Below are positions 54,500-63,722 of a stretch of DNA of 64,000 nt, piece after piece; the first letter of the stretch is position 1; every line of letters begins with the position of its first letter. Made by a program: the position numbers and the translations under genes. Origin of the DNA: Companilactobacillus alimentarius DSM 20249 (lineage in GTDB: Bacteria; Bacillota; Bacilli; Lactobacillales; Lactobacillaceae); contig NZ_CP018867.1 in the NCBI RefSeq assembly GCF_002849895.1, positions 1,984,001 through 2,048,000 on the forward strand, in the 5' to 3' direction. The notes below the pieces were generated by a model, which worked only from the letters and a program-made list of their open reading frames with translations, was not told the origin of the DNA and searched no databases.

Positions 54500-55444
54500 T
54501 TAATAATCCCCATCAGCAATCTTCTCAAGAGTAGTTTTTGATGGAATAAAGAACAAATTACCAGTAATAGGGGTACTAAAATCAAGTAAGCGATCACTCT
54601 TAGTGAACATATTAGTCAACATACGATTAGTAATAGCAAAATCCTTTGAGTAGCCGATAAAGTAGGTCCCTGTAATATCCTTAGCCGGATCGGAGAATGG
54701 GACATTCATTCTGACAATTTTGTGTTCAACTCCACCTTCCTCATCTTTTGAGGCAACATTGTGAGCATTGGGAAGTTTTTCTTCATCAGGTAATTCACGA
54801 TCGGAAAATTTATGACGACCGATAGCTTTTTCCTGATCTTCAGTCTTTAATTTTTTCCAAGCTTCCATATTATGAATGTATTTTTGAGCAAATGCATAGG
54901 AACCATTTTCAAATTCAGGATCTTCTTTGTTATCAATCAAGGTATAGTCCATAGAATCAATTCCGGCCGGGTTCTCGGTTCCGTCGATGAAACCAATAAT
55001 GGCACGACCTTCAATGTATCTGAAACCGTGAGTTTCATCTTCAACAGTAGTGATTGGTCGTAGAATACCCATGAATTGATCCATTAATTCGTAGCAAACT
55101 GCCATTTTCTTAGAACGAACATGGATAAAAATATCACCTGGTGTTGAAACAGCAGTGTATTTAGGTCCCTTGATCTCTTTGAAATTTTCTAATTCTTTTG
55201 GTTTTGGAGCGTCGGGAAAGAGATGATCCCAAGCATCTGATCCAAATCCCCACGCAATATGTGCTTGAGCCTCAGGATCACGGATTCTCATACTATTGAT
55301 AATTGAGTTAGACATGTCAGAAAATTCAGCGATTGCATCTTTTTCCGTCTTTAAATCTTGGCGTTTCAACATTAAAGTAGTAAAGATGACACTTTCGCCG
55401 GCATCTTTATAAACGTCTTGAGCTTTTTTAATATCGATTGTCAT
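54500..55444 (-). CDS. Dye-decolorizing (Dyp-type) heme peroxidase
   Basis: A 314-residue cytoplasmic heme peroxidase. The distal catalytic Asp is in GFIDGTENP (about 168-176), the family hallmark; the proximal heme His is expected in the NAHNVAS region or VEHKIVR; a distal Arg lies in the C-terminal half. No Tat signal or encapsulin partner is visible, so it is a type B/P cytoplasmic form. LAB do not make heme, so activity would need imported heme. GGAGGAAA precedes the ATG. Confidence 0.92.
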   Translation of the reverse strand: MTIDIKKAQDVYKDAGESVIFTTLMLKRQDLKTEKDAIAEFSDMSNSIINSMRIRDPEAQAHIAWGFGSDAWDHLFPDAPKPKELENFKEIKGPKYTAVSTPGDIFIHVRSKKMAVCYELMDQFMGILRPITTVEDETHGFRYIEGRAIIGFIDGTENPAGIDSMDYTLIDNKEDPEFENGSYAFAQKYIHNMEAWKKLKTEDQEKAIGRHKFSDRELPDEEKLPNAHNVASKDEEGGVEHKIVRMNVPFSDPAKDITGTYFIGYSKDFAITNRMLTNMFTKSDRLLDFSTPITGNLFFIPSKTTLEKIADGDY

Positions 55445-55598
55445 GAAATTTTCCTCCAGAATTTATAATTACACAGTTAGCTTATCATATTGAAAATGAA
55501 AGGGTTATTATTAAAATCCATAAAATAAAATTCTTGATAATGTTAAAAAATTAGAGAATAATAACTTGCGTAAGATCGTTGAAAGGAAGAACAAATAT

Positions 55599-56588
55599 AT
55601 GTGTACGAGTCTTAGTCTAGAAGCCTTAGATGGTTCAAAATTTTTAGCCAGAACAATGGATTTCGCCTTTGAATTGAATGGTCGTCCAACATTTTTGCCA
55701 GAACAATATCAATGGATTTCTTCATATGATAAGAAAGCCTATGTTGCTGATTATGCTATCGTGGGAACTGGTGCCAAGTATGGCAATAACTATATGGTCG
55801 CTGATGGATTCAATGAATACGGATTGTCAGCCGCTGAATTGTACTTTGCCAATGCCGCAAAGTATGAGAAAAAGCCAGTTGAAGGGGAAATTAATTTAGT
55901 TGCTGAAGAATTTATCCTCTGGGCCTTAGGAAATAATAAATCTATTGAAGATTTGAAAGAGAATCTCAAAAAAGTACATCTGATCGAATCAGATCGTGGT
56001 GTAATGCAAGCCAATCAACCATTGCATTGGATTTTCAGTGATGCAACAGGAGCTACCTATATTCTTGAACCAGAAGGTAATGGATTGACCTTACAAGAAG
56101 ATAAAGTGGGCGTTTTGACTAATACTCCTGATTACAATTGGCATAAGACTAATTTGGCTAATTATTTGGGTGCTCAGACAACCAATTTTGGTGCGAAAAA
56201 ATTTGGTAATCAAGAAGTTATTCCATTAGGCCAAAATGGAACCTTTAGACTCCCAGGTGGATACACAGCAGTTGATCGCTTCGTCAGAACAGCCTTCATA
56301 CGTGAAGTGACCGAGACCCCTAAAGATAATCAACAAGCCGTTAACACAATTTTGCATATGCTTGATAGTGTAACCATCCCCAAGGGTGTCAACATCAAAG
56401 GCAACGGAGAAGCCAGTTACACACAATATCAGACCGTGCTTGATTTGACTAATCTCGTAATGTATTTTGTGCCATATGACAATAGAACAGTTTATTCAGT
56501 CAAAATGACAAATGATTTAATCAAGAATCAAAAAGAACCTAAAGAATTTCCAGTTAAAATGGAACAAGATTTTCAGACCTTGAACTAA
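55599..56588 (+). CDS. Cholylglycine hydrolase family protein (bile salt hydrolase / penicillin V acylase)
   Basis: A 329-residue Ntn-hydrolase that cleaves amide bonds, either conjugated bile salts or penicillin V/N-acyl-homoserine lactones. ATG 55599 is the start because it places the nucleophile at Cys2 (MCTSLSLEA) and follows GAAAGGAAG; the open frame extends further upstream only artificially. Arg18 and Asp21 (ARTMDF), Asn in DGFNEYG, Asn in LTNTPDYNWH and the later Arg complete the active site. Substrate preference cannot be decided; AELYFANA in the pocket differs from the usual BSH sequence. Confidence 0.88.
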   Translation: MCTSLSLEALDGSKFLARTMDFAFELNGRPTFLPEQYQWISSYDKKAYVADYAIVGTGAKYGNNYMVADGFNEYGLSAAELYFANAAKYEKKPVEGEINLVAEEFILWALGNNKSIEDLKENLKKVHLIESDRGVMQANQPLHWIFSDATGATYILEPEGNGLTLQEDKVGVLTNTPDYNWHKTNLANYLGAQTTNFGAKKFGNQEVIPLGQNGTFRLPGGYTAVDRFVRTAFIREVTETPKDNQQAVNTILHMLDSVTIPKGVNIKGNGEASYTQYQTVLDLTNLVMYFVPYDNRTVYSVKMTNDLIKNQKEPKEFPVKMEQDFQTLN

Positions 56589-56611
56589 TTAATAGAAATC
56601 ACGCAATTTAG

Positions 56612-56657
56612 AATCCAGTGTAGCAACTATCAAAGTTTGCTTACACTGGATTTTTTA
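56612..56657 (+). terminator. Rho-independent terminator
   Basis: The arms AATCCAGTGTA and TACACTGGATT, then a T6 run, after the cholylglycine hydrolase gene. Confidence 0.85.
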
Positions 56658-56753
56658 GTTGTTTGATGAGAAAAGATAGTTTATTCTATTTTGGTATGTA
56701 ATTAATTAAATTAATAAGATATAATCAAATTAAGAGATAGATACCATATTTTT

Positions 56754-56771
56754 AAATGGTACGACCCAATT
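56754..56771. promoter_or_regulatory. GntR operator, site 1 (autoregulation)
   Basis: AAATGGTACGACCCAATT shares the layout AATTGG-n6-CCAATT with the site before xpk (57526). It lies about 30 bp downstream of a TATAAT (56720-56725) and just before the GntR start, a position suited to blocking its own transcription. Confidence 0.65.
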
Positions 56772-56788
56772 AAGAAATGAGGCAAAAA

Positions 56789-57514
56789 ATGGCTGATTTA
56801 GTTTATCAAAAAATAGTGACATCTTTAAAAAAAGCAATTAATGCAGGAGAATTTTCAGACATGCGTTTACCCGATGAAAGGTCGCTTGCGGAAAGCTACA
56901 GTGTCAGTCGAAGCTCTGTTAAGCGTGCTTTAGGATTGATGGCAGACCAGGGCATAATTTTTAAAAAAAGAGGTTCAGGAACATTCGTCAATCCTTTGTA
57001 TTTAAAACAGGATTCTTATTTTAATTACAGTGGTAAGAATTTGGGAATTACTGATAGTTTTCAAGCTAATGGACAAAGACCGGGAATCAAAGTCTTGAAA
57101 TTCGATGTCGTACATCCCAACAAAGATCTTCAGGACAATTTATTTTTGAAACCAACCGAATTTGTTTATTCATTCAAGCGTCTGCGTTTATTGGACGATG
57201 TTCCTTTTATGATTGAGACAGGTTATATTCCGATAAAATTGGCTCCAGAATTGTCTGAGCAAATTGCTTCCGAATCTATCTTTAATTATGTAGAGTCTGA
57301 GTTAGGAAAAGAAGTCAATAAAACTTATCTGACAATTTCCGCTGAACCATCTGACGAAGAGGGCAAAAACTTGCTGCATCTTAAGCCAATCGAACCGGTT
57401 GGTATCATGGAAGGTATTTTCTTCTTGGACGATGGAACTCCGTTTGAGTTCTCAACCATGAAGCTTCACTATAAGTATTTCAAATATAATTCATTTGTGG
57501 ATGCTAATAAGTAA
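56789..57514 (+). CDS. GntR/HutC-family regulator, probable phosphoketolase regulator
   Basis: A 241-residue regulator with N-terminal winged HTH (DERSLAESYSVSRSSVKRAL, then FKKRGSGTFV) and UTRA domain (EFVYSFKRLRLLDDVPFMIE; GTPFEFSTMKLHYKY). ATG 56789 is preferred over 56777 because GAGG lies 6 bases before it. Matching palindromes precede this gene and xpk, so it very likely controls both. A phosphorylated sugar or acetyl-phosphate-related metabolite is a reasonable effector guess only. Confidence 0.88.
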   Translation: MADLVYQKIVTSLKKAINAGEFSDMRLPDERSLAESYSVSRSSVKRALGLMADQGIIFKKRGSGTFVNPLYLKQDSYFNYSGKNLGITDSFQANGQRPGIKVLKFDVVHPNKDLQDNLFLKPTEFVYSFKRLRLLDDVPFMIETGYIPIKLAPELSEQIASESIFNYVESELGKEVNKTYLTISAEPSDEEGKNLLHLKPIEPVGIMEGIFFLDDGTPFEFSTMKLHYKYFKYNSFVDANK

Positions 57515-57525
57515 GTGTTTTCAAT

Positions 57526-57582
57526 AATTGGTGCGACCCAATTATAAAAGTGGTTGACTTTTATTTGAATTTTGGTTATGAT
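57526..57582 (+). promoter_or_regulatory. GntR operator, site 2, and promoter of xpk
   Basis: AATTGGTGCGACCCAATT (57526-57543) is a palindrome with 6-bp arms. Ten bases later comes TTGACT (57554-57559), then 17 bases, then TATGAT (57577-57582), a strong promoter. The operator is upstream of the -35, a position more typical of activation than of simple blocking. Confidence 0.75.
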
Positions 57583-57614
57583 TAGAATGTAAAAACGTAA
57601 GGAGTGTGCTGGTA

Positions 57615-59969
57615 ATGACTGATTACTCATCAAAAGAATATTTAGACTTAATTGATAAATATTGGCGTGCAGCCAATTATGTTTCTGTTGGACAATTGTA
57701 TTTAAAAGATAATCCTTTATTAAAACGTGAATTAAAAGCTTCCGATGTTAAGGTTCACCCAATCGGACATTGGGGAACTATCGCTGGTCAAAACTTCATT
57801 TATGCACATTTGAATCGTGCTATTAATAAGTATGGTTTGAAGATGTTCTATATCGAAGGCCCAGGACATGGTGGGCAAGTTATGGTTTCAAACTCATACC
57901 TAGATGGTAGTTATACTGAGATTTATCCAGAAATTACTCAAGATACAAAGGGTATGCAAAAATTATTTAAACAATTCTCATTCCCAGGTGGTGTTGCATC
58001 TCATGCCGCTCCTGAGACACCAGGATCAATGCATGAAGGTGGAGAATTAGGTTATTCTCTATCACATGGTGTTGGTGCAATTCTTGATAATCCTGATGAA
58101 ATTGCTGCTGTAGTTATTGGTGATGGTGAATCAGAAACTGGTCCTTTGGCTGCTTCATGGTTCTCTAACACATTCATTAACCCAGTTAATGATGGTGCTG
58201 TTTTGCCAATTCTTAACCTTAATGGATTCAAGATTTCTAACCCAACAATCTTGTCACGTAAGAGTGATGAAGATCTAACTAAGTACTTTGAAGGTATGGG
58301 TTGGGATCCAATGTTCGTTGAAGGTACAGATCCACAAAAGATGCATCCAGAAATGGCTAAGACTATGGATGAAGCTATTGAAAAGATCAAGTCAATTCAA
58401 GAAGAGGCTAGAAAACATCCAGCTTCTGAAGCTAAGATGCCTAAGTGGCCTGTTATCATCTTCCGTGCACCTAAGGGCTGGACTGGTCCTAAGACTTGGG
58501 ATGGCGAACCTATTGAAGGTTCATTCAGAGCTCACCAAATTCCAATTCCTGTTGACCAAAATGACATGGAACACGCTGATAAATTAGTTGAATGGTTGAA
58601 GTCATACAAACCTGATGAACTATTTGATGAAAATGGTAAGTTGAGAAGCGACATTGCTGCAATTACACCTAAGGGTCAAAACAGAATGGCCATGAACCCA
58701 ATCGTTAACGGTGGGGTTGATCCTAAACCATTAGATCTTCCAGATTACAAGAACTATGCTTTGAAGTTTGACAAACCAGGTACAAAGACAGCTCAAGATA
58801 TGATCGAACTAGGTAAGTACTTAGGCGATGTTATCAAGAAGAACGAAAAGACATTCAGATTATTTGGACCTGATGAAACAATGTCAAACCGTCTTTATGG
58901 CGCATTTGATGCTAGTCCTCGTCAATGGATGGAACCAGTTAAAGAACCTAATGATCAATATGAAGCACCAGTTGGTCGTATCATTGATTCACAACTTTCA
59001 GAACATCAAGCTGAAGGATTCAACGAAGGTTATACTTTGACAGGTCGTCATGGTATGTTTGCTAGTTACGAAGCTTTCTTGAGAGTTGTCGATTCAATGT
59101 TGACACAACACTTCAAGTGGTTGAGAAAAGCTAATGAATTGAAGTGGAGAAACAAGTACCCATCACTCAATGTCATTGCTACATCAACAGCTTTCCAACA
59201 AGATCACAATGGTTATACTCACCAAGATCCAGGTATCATTACACACTTGGCTGAAAAGAAACCCGAATATATTCGTGAATACTTCCCAGCTGACACAAAC
59301 TCATTGCTTGCTGTAATGCCTAAGATCTTAGACGACCAAGAAAAGATCAATTTGTTGGTAACTTCAAAACAACCAAGATTACAATTCTTCTCAATTGAAG
59401 AAGGACAAGAATTAGCTGATAAGGGACTTAAGGTAATTGACTGGGCATCAAATGACAATGGCGATCCAGATATCGTGATTGCTTCAGCTGGTACTGAACC
59501 AAACCTTGAATCACTTGCTGCTATCAGTATCTTGAGAAAAGAAAAACCAGACATCAAGATCAGATATGTCAACGTCGTTGACCTCTTGAAGTTGAGATCA
59601 CCAAAGGTAGACCCACGTGGTTTAACTGATGAACAATTCAACGAAATCTTCACAGTTGATAGACCAGTCTTGTTCGCCTTCCATGGCTTTGAAGACATTA
59701 TCAAGGATATCTTCTTTGATCGTGCAAACCATAATCTATACGTTCATGGTTACCGTGAAAACGGTGATATCACAACACCATTCGATATGCGTGTAGTCAA
59801 TGAAATGGATAGATTCCACTTGGCTGAAGAAGCTGCCGTTGCTGTTCAAGGTGATGCTGCTAGTGACTTCGCCGATAAGATGGAAAAAGAAGTTGAAAAA
59901 CATAACAAGTACATCCGTGAGTATGGTGATGATTTGCCAGAAGTAAAGGATTGGACTTGGAGCGACTAG
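57615..59969 (+). CDS. xpk: Xylulose-5-phosphate/fructose-6-phosphate phosphoketolase
   Basis: A 784-residue ThDP enzyme that splits xylulose 5-phosphate (and perhaps fructose 6-phosphate) with phosphate to give acetyl phosphate and glyceraldehyde 3-phosphate, the key step of heterofermentative or pentose metabolism. N-terminal PP domain with [10 protein letters not shown] and [15 protein letters not shown] (ThDP-binding), central Pyr domain with [14 protein letters not shown]-terminal domain ending DWTWSD. Length and motifs are standard. ATG 57615 follows AAGGAG; an in-frame GTG nine bases earlier is less likely. Codon choice (many ACA, CCA, AAC) looks adapted to high expression compared with neighbours. 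Confidence 0.96.
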   Translation: MTDYSSKEYLDLIDKYWRAANYVSVGQLYLKDNPLLKRELKASDVKVHPIGHWGTIAGQNFIYAHLNRAINKYGLKMFYIEGPGHGGQVMVSNSYLDGSYTEIYPEITQDTKGMQKLFKQFSFPGGVASHAAPETPGSMHEGGELGYSLSHGVGAILDNPDEIAAVVIGDGESETGPLAASWFSNTFINPVNDGAVLPILNLNGFKISNPTILSRKSDEDLTKYFEGMGWDPMFVEGTDPQKMHPEMAKTMDEAIEKIKSIQEEARKHPASEAKMPKWPVIIFRAPKGWTGPKTWDGEPIEGSFRAHQIPIPVDQNDMEHADKLVEWLKSYKPDELFDENGKLRSDIAAITPKGQNRMAMNPIVNGGVDPKPLDLPDYKNYALKFDKPGTKTAQDMIELGKYLGDVIKKNEKTFRLFGPDETMSNRLYGAFDASPRQWMEPVKEPNDQYEAPVGRIIDSQLSEHQAEGFNEGYTLTGRHGMFASYEAFLRVVDSMLTQHFKWLRKANELKWRNKYPSLNVIATSTAFQQDHNGYTHQDPGIITHLAEKKPEYIREYFPADTNSLLAVMPKILDDQEKINLLVTSKQPRLQFFSIEEGQELADKGLKVIDWASNDNGDPDIVIASAGTEPNLESLAAISILRKEKPDIKIRYVNVVDLLKLRSPKVDPRGLTDEQFNEIFTVDRPVLFAFHGFEDIIKDIFFDRANHNLYVHGYRENGDITTPFDMRVVNEMDRFHLAEEAAVAVQGDAASDFADKMEKEVEKHNKYIREYGDDLPEVKDWTWSD

Positions 59970-60047
59970 ATAATAAAATTCATTTAAGAATAAAACCGTT
60001 TGTTAAGACAAGAGAGCAGACTATAAAGTAGTCAGCTTTCGAGCATA

Positions 60048-60092
60048 AAAATAAGGCAAGGTAATCGTATTTTGATTACCTTGCCTTATTTA
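60048..60092. terminator. Bidirectional terminator
   Basis: A perfect 18-bp stem (AAATAAGGCAAGGTAATC and complement) with a 7-base loop, between xpk and the convergent P-type ATPase gene. Confidence 0.95.
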
Positions 60093-60137
60093 CTTTAAGT
60101 GGAAAATTATGTTTCGTATTTACATAAATAAATATTT

Positions 60138-62888
60138 TTACCAGATTTTGATTTTGAAGATTTCTTTGATTCCCGATAAGACAAATGTTGGTAAAGCTGG
60201 GATGAAGATAACCATTAAATAAACGATAATAGGCAATTGAGCTGTTCCCATAACCGTATTGAAGAATGGAATAGTCGTCACCAGAATTGATGAGACCCCA
60301 GCGAATAAAACAGCTGCTAGTAAATGTTTATTTTCGAAAGGATTTCTTCTAAAAATTGTTTTGGAACTTCTAGCATCAAAAACGTGCCACAGTTGTCCAA
60401 AGACTAAAGTCAAGAAAGCCACAGTCTGAGCTTGATTGCTCGTAGCGCCCATTCTTGCAGCCCAGATAAACGCCAGATAAACCATCATTCCCATGACAGT
60501 TCCCCGAATCAAGACTCTTGACCAAGTATTATTGGCTAAGATTGATTCATTCACATCACGCGGTTTTTCTTTCATAATATCTGATTCAGCGACATCATAA
60601 CCTAAGGCAAACGATGGAATCGAGTCACTGATCATATTGACCCATAAGACCATCAAGGCACTAAGCGTTGCGGTTTCACCCGGGACTTGCCCAATAGTTT
60701 GAGTCAAGAATAAACCGAATAACAGTGATGAAACTTCAGCCACATTAGTAGTCAATTCATGACGCATGAAATTTTTGATATTAGCGTAAATCATTCGACC
60801 ATTACGAACAGATTTTTCAATAGTCGTAAATTTGTCATCTAGTAAAATTAAATCGGCTGAATCTTTTGTAACCTCAGTACCAGTGATTCCCATAGCAATA
60901 CCGATGTCGGCCGCTTTTAGAGCAGGAGCATCGTTAACACCATCACCAGTCATAGCTACGATTTGTTTGTGTTTTTGTAATTGACGAATAATTCTTTGCT
61001 TGTGCTCTGGAGTAACTCGAGCGTAAATATTAGTTCCAATGACAACATTGAAAAGTTGGTCATCAGTCATCTCTTCAATCTCACTACCCTCAATTACACG
61101 AGCATTTTTATCTTTAACGATTCCTAAATCGTAGGCAATCGCTCTAGCTGTTTGCGCATGATCACCAGTAATCATCACGACCTCAATTTTAGCTTCGTTT
61201 AATGTTTTGACTGAAGCTTTAACCTCTGGCCTGGGAGGATCAATTATACCGGCTACACCAACAGTGGTTAAATTTTGTTCTAATTCTTCAACACTGCTAG
61301 TTTGCGCTTGGTGTTTAGTAATATCACGGTATGCGACAGCAATTGTTCTTAAGGCTTGCTTAGCGTAATCGTCAATGATTTTTTCAAAGTTTTGACTGCG
61401 AGAACTTTCAACTAATTTACCATCTAGAAGTAACTGTTGACTATTCTGTAAAAGAACATCAGGAGCGCCTTTAGTATAGAGACGATAACCTTTGTCAGTT
61501 TCGACAACGACACTCATCATTTTTCGGTCACTGGTAAATGGGAGCGTTCGTATGATTTTATTTTTCAATAAAAGCGATTCTTTAGTGACACCAGCCTTTT
61601 GTCCCAAGACATTTAAGGCGATTTCAGTAGGATTACCAAAGGGCTTGAAGACTCCATCCTCTTCTTTGACACTTGCTTCATTGACTAAGACAGCCCCAAT
61701 TAGGAAAGCTGAATCAAGATTAACTACTGATGAACTGTCACTGATAATATCCCCTTCTGGCGTATAACCACGACCCTTTACATCATAGGAATTTGTTCCA
61801 TCGTAAAAGTTAGTTACAGTCATCTGGTTTTGAGTCAGAGTACCAGTTTTATCGGAAGAAATATAAGAGGTACTACCAAGAGTTTCAACACTATTCAGTG
61901 ATTTGACCAGACCGTTGTTCAGGGCCGTCTTAGTAGCGCCAATAGTCAAGACGATTGATAAAACAATCGGCATGGCGTCGGGAATTGAGGCAACTGCTAA
62001 GGAAATCGAGGTTGACAAAACAGAGCTTATTGAAGCAACACTGAGTTCTCCAGCTTTGATAATGCCAACGATAATAGTTAATAAGACAATTCCAGCAGAA
62101 ACTTTCATTAAACTACTGGTTAGTTTTTTGATAGTAGTTTGGAGTGGGGAGGCTTTTTTGTCAGTGTTTTGTAACATGGAGGCAATATTACCTAATTCGG
62201 TGTTGTCACCGATTCCCACGACAATTCCCACACCCTGACCGTTAGAGACAGTTGATCCGGAATAACCCATATTGGAACGGTCAGCTAATTGAGTATCCTT
62301 AGAAATAGCAGCCGTATCTTTTGAAATGGCATCTGCTTCACCAGTCAAATGGGATTCAATCACTTGAAGCTCGGAACTTTTGATCCACCGCACATCGGCT
62401 TCAACGAAATCTCCCATTTTTACTTTGATAAGATCACCAACGACAATATCTTTGGTCGGGATTGTTTGCCATTCTTCGTTTCTTAAGACAACGGTAGTTC
62501 GATCATCCATTTCTTTTAAAGCATCAAGACTTTTCTTGGTGCTCATTTCTTGAAAGAAGACGATTGAGGCATTGATGATTACTAAAATTAAGATGGCAAT
62601 TGCCTCATAGAGTGCTTCTTTTCCATGCTTTACGTTGTTTTGAAAATTGAAAGCATAGAATGAACTTAAGAGTGACAGAAGGATTGCACCTAAAAGTACA
62701 ATAACGATTGGCTCCTGAAATCCTTTGAGAAAAATTTTCCAAGCGGGAGTATCCTTTTTCTCATTTAGTTCATTGGTACCGTATAATTTGCGATTTTCTT
62801 GGACTTGTTCGTTCGTAAGGCCAACATTTGAATCGACTAATAGCTTATCTAAAACATCGTCAGTTGTTAGTTGATAGAATTTGGTCAG
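60138..62888 (-). CDS. P-type Ca2+-transporting ATPase (type IIA/PMR1-like), probable CTG start
   Basis: The protein is 916 residues when read from CTG 62888, which follows AGAAAGGA at 8 bases. No ATG, GTG or TTG occurs in frame until ATG 62546, which would remove the whole cation N-domain and TM1-TM2 (114 residues, e.g. LTNEQVQENRKLYGTNELNE, FQEPIVIVLLGAILLSLLSS). Phosphorylation Asp is at about 346 (SDKTGTLT); LTGEADA is the actuator loop; TGDGVNDAPAL the hinge. Ca ligands: TM6 WVNMISDSIP keeps Asn and Asp, while TM4 has IPDAMP, Asp in place of the SERCA Glu309. It exports Ca2+ (or Mn2+) by ATP hydrolysis. Confidence 0.85.
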   Translation of the reverse strand: MTKFYQLTTDDVLDKLLVDSNVGLTNEQVQENRKLYGTNELNEKKDTPAWKIFLKGFQEPIVIVLLGAILLSLLSSFYAFNFQNNVKHGKEALYEAIAILILVIINASIVFFQEMSTKKSLDALKEMDDRTTVVLRNEEWQTIPTKDIVVGDLIKVKMGDFVEADVRWIKSSELQVIESHLTGEADAISKDTAAISKDTQLADRSNMGYSGSTVSNGQGVGIVVGIGDNTELGNIASMLQNTDKKASPLQTTIKKLTSSLMKVSAGIVLLTIIVGIIKAGELSVASISSVLSTSISLAVASIPDAMPIVLSIVLTIGATKTALNNGLVKSLNSVETLGSTSYISSDKTGTLTQNQMTVTNFYDGTNSYDVKGRGYTPEGDIISDSSSVVNLDSAFLIGAVLVNEASVKEEDGVFKPFGNPTEIALNVLGQKAGVTKESLLLKNKIIRTLPFTSDRKMMSVVVETDKGYRLYTKGAPDVLLQNSQQLLLDGKLVESSRSQNFEKIIDDYAKQALRTIAVAYRDITKHQAQTSSVEELEQNLTTVGVAGIIDPPRPEVKASVKTLNEAKIEVVMITGDHAQTARAIAYDLGIVKDKNARVIEGSEIEEMTDDQLFNVVIGTNIYARVTPEHKQRIIRQLQKHKQIVAMTGDGVNDAPALKAADIGIAMGITGTEVTKDSADLILLDDKFTTIEKSVRNGRMIYANIKNFMRHELTTNVAEVSSLLFGLFLTQTIGQVPGETATLSALMVLWVNMISDSIPSFALGYDVAESDIMKEKPRDVNESILANNTWSRVLIRGTVMGMMVYLAFIWAARMGATSNQAQTVAFLTLVFGQLWHVFDARSSKTIFRRNPFENKHLLAAVLFAGVSSILVTTIPFFNTVMGTAQLPIIVYLMVIFIPALPTFVLSGIKEIFKIKIW

Positions 62889-62908
62889 AAAATCAGTCCT
62901 TTCTTAAT

Positions 62909-63352
62909 ATTTGATAATATCGCCTATATACAATTTATCATAGGATATATATACCATGTCAATTCAGGCGCCTATTGGATTAGATGGAATCTTGTAGATT
63001 TCTAATCAAAAATGAAAGTATTGTTGTTCACATATACGTAACAACTGTACAGAAATGCCGACACGGAGGCGTTTGTAATACAAATAAATTTAAAAATAAT
63101 TGAATAAGTTTCATTCTAATTTAATTTCATTTTCGTTTAAGCAATCTGTCGATATTTTCTAAAGCCTTAGTCGCAGTTGGATTTGATTTTTAATTCTTTC
63201 TAAGAAAATGTTGTCAATTATTAGAGCTATTTTTTACGATAGGAAAATGGCTGAAAGTAGCGATCTAACGGCTTGTAAATCACTTTTGACCATGGTATTC
63301 TCATCTGTGGACAAAAGGAAATAAACTAAAAAACACTTAAGGGGTGGATGTT
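62909..63352. other. Gene-poor 440-bp region
   Basis: No convincing gene. On the minus strand TTGACA (62957-62962) with GATAAA 17 bases on may be the ATPase promoter. A short minus-strand stretch ending at a stop at 63127-63129 reads SNPTATKALENIDRLLKRK, and an adjacent frame continues upstream (FLERIKNQ); this could be the decayed 3' end of a gene, but it is too short to identify. The rest is A/T-rich without clear repeats. Confidence 0.35.
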
Positions 63353-63538
63353 ATGACAACAAGAAATGTAAAATTTATGAAGGTAGCACTGATGGCGGTA
63401 GTAGTCATGTTGTTAATGGTTTTGGTCGCTTTACAAAGCCGATACATCATTCCCGTTGCTGCTTTTGTAGCAATTGTTTTGGCAGTTTATTCAGAAGACA
63501 ATCTTGCTAAGAAACATACATTTAAATATATAGACTAA
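63353..63538 (+). CDS. Small membrane protein, 61 residues
   Basis: AAGGGGTGG lies just before ATG 63353; an in-frame GTG at 63344 is inside that site and unlikely. The product has a basic N-terminus, two hydrophobic segments (VALMAVVVMLLMVLVAL and IIPVAAFVAIVLAVY) and a charged tail (SEDNLAKKHTFKYID). Unknown function. A hairpin follows. Confidence 0.6.
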   Translation: MTTRNVKFMKVALMAVVVMLLMVLVALQSRYIIPVAAFVAIVLAVYSEDNLAKKHTFKYID

Positions 63539-63593
63539 TTCAAAAGAGTATAGCGCGGGATGCAGTTAAACATTGCTTCTTTCGTTGAAATTG

Positions 63594-63632
63594 GTAGCGG
63601 CAGTGATCGAATTATGATTGCTGTCGCTATTT
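63594..63632 (+). terminator. Probable terminator
   Basis: The stem AGCGGCAGTGATC / GATTGCTGTCGCT has a few mismatches and is followed only by ATTTGTG, so termination strength is uncertain. Confidence 0.5.
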
Positions 63633-63722
63633 GTGTTGTGAAATAGTCGTTTTTTGAGAAAAAACTCTAAATTCTTATATTGGTGCTATAATTATTCTAA
63701 TTAATTAAGGGGGCCGTTTTAA

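Noticed and set aside
59219..59704. 161-residue antisense ORF within xpk
   Set aside because: It is the shadow of a highly conserved enzyme gene; the composition is typical of antisense frames.
60138..62546. P-type ATPase truncated at the N-terminus (pseudogene)
   Set aside because: The upstream frame is open and encodes the missing N-terminal domain and TM1-TM2; a CTG start with a good ribosome site explains the gap.
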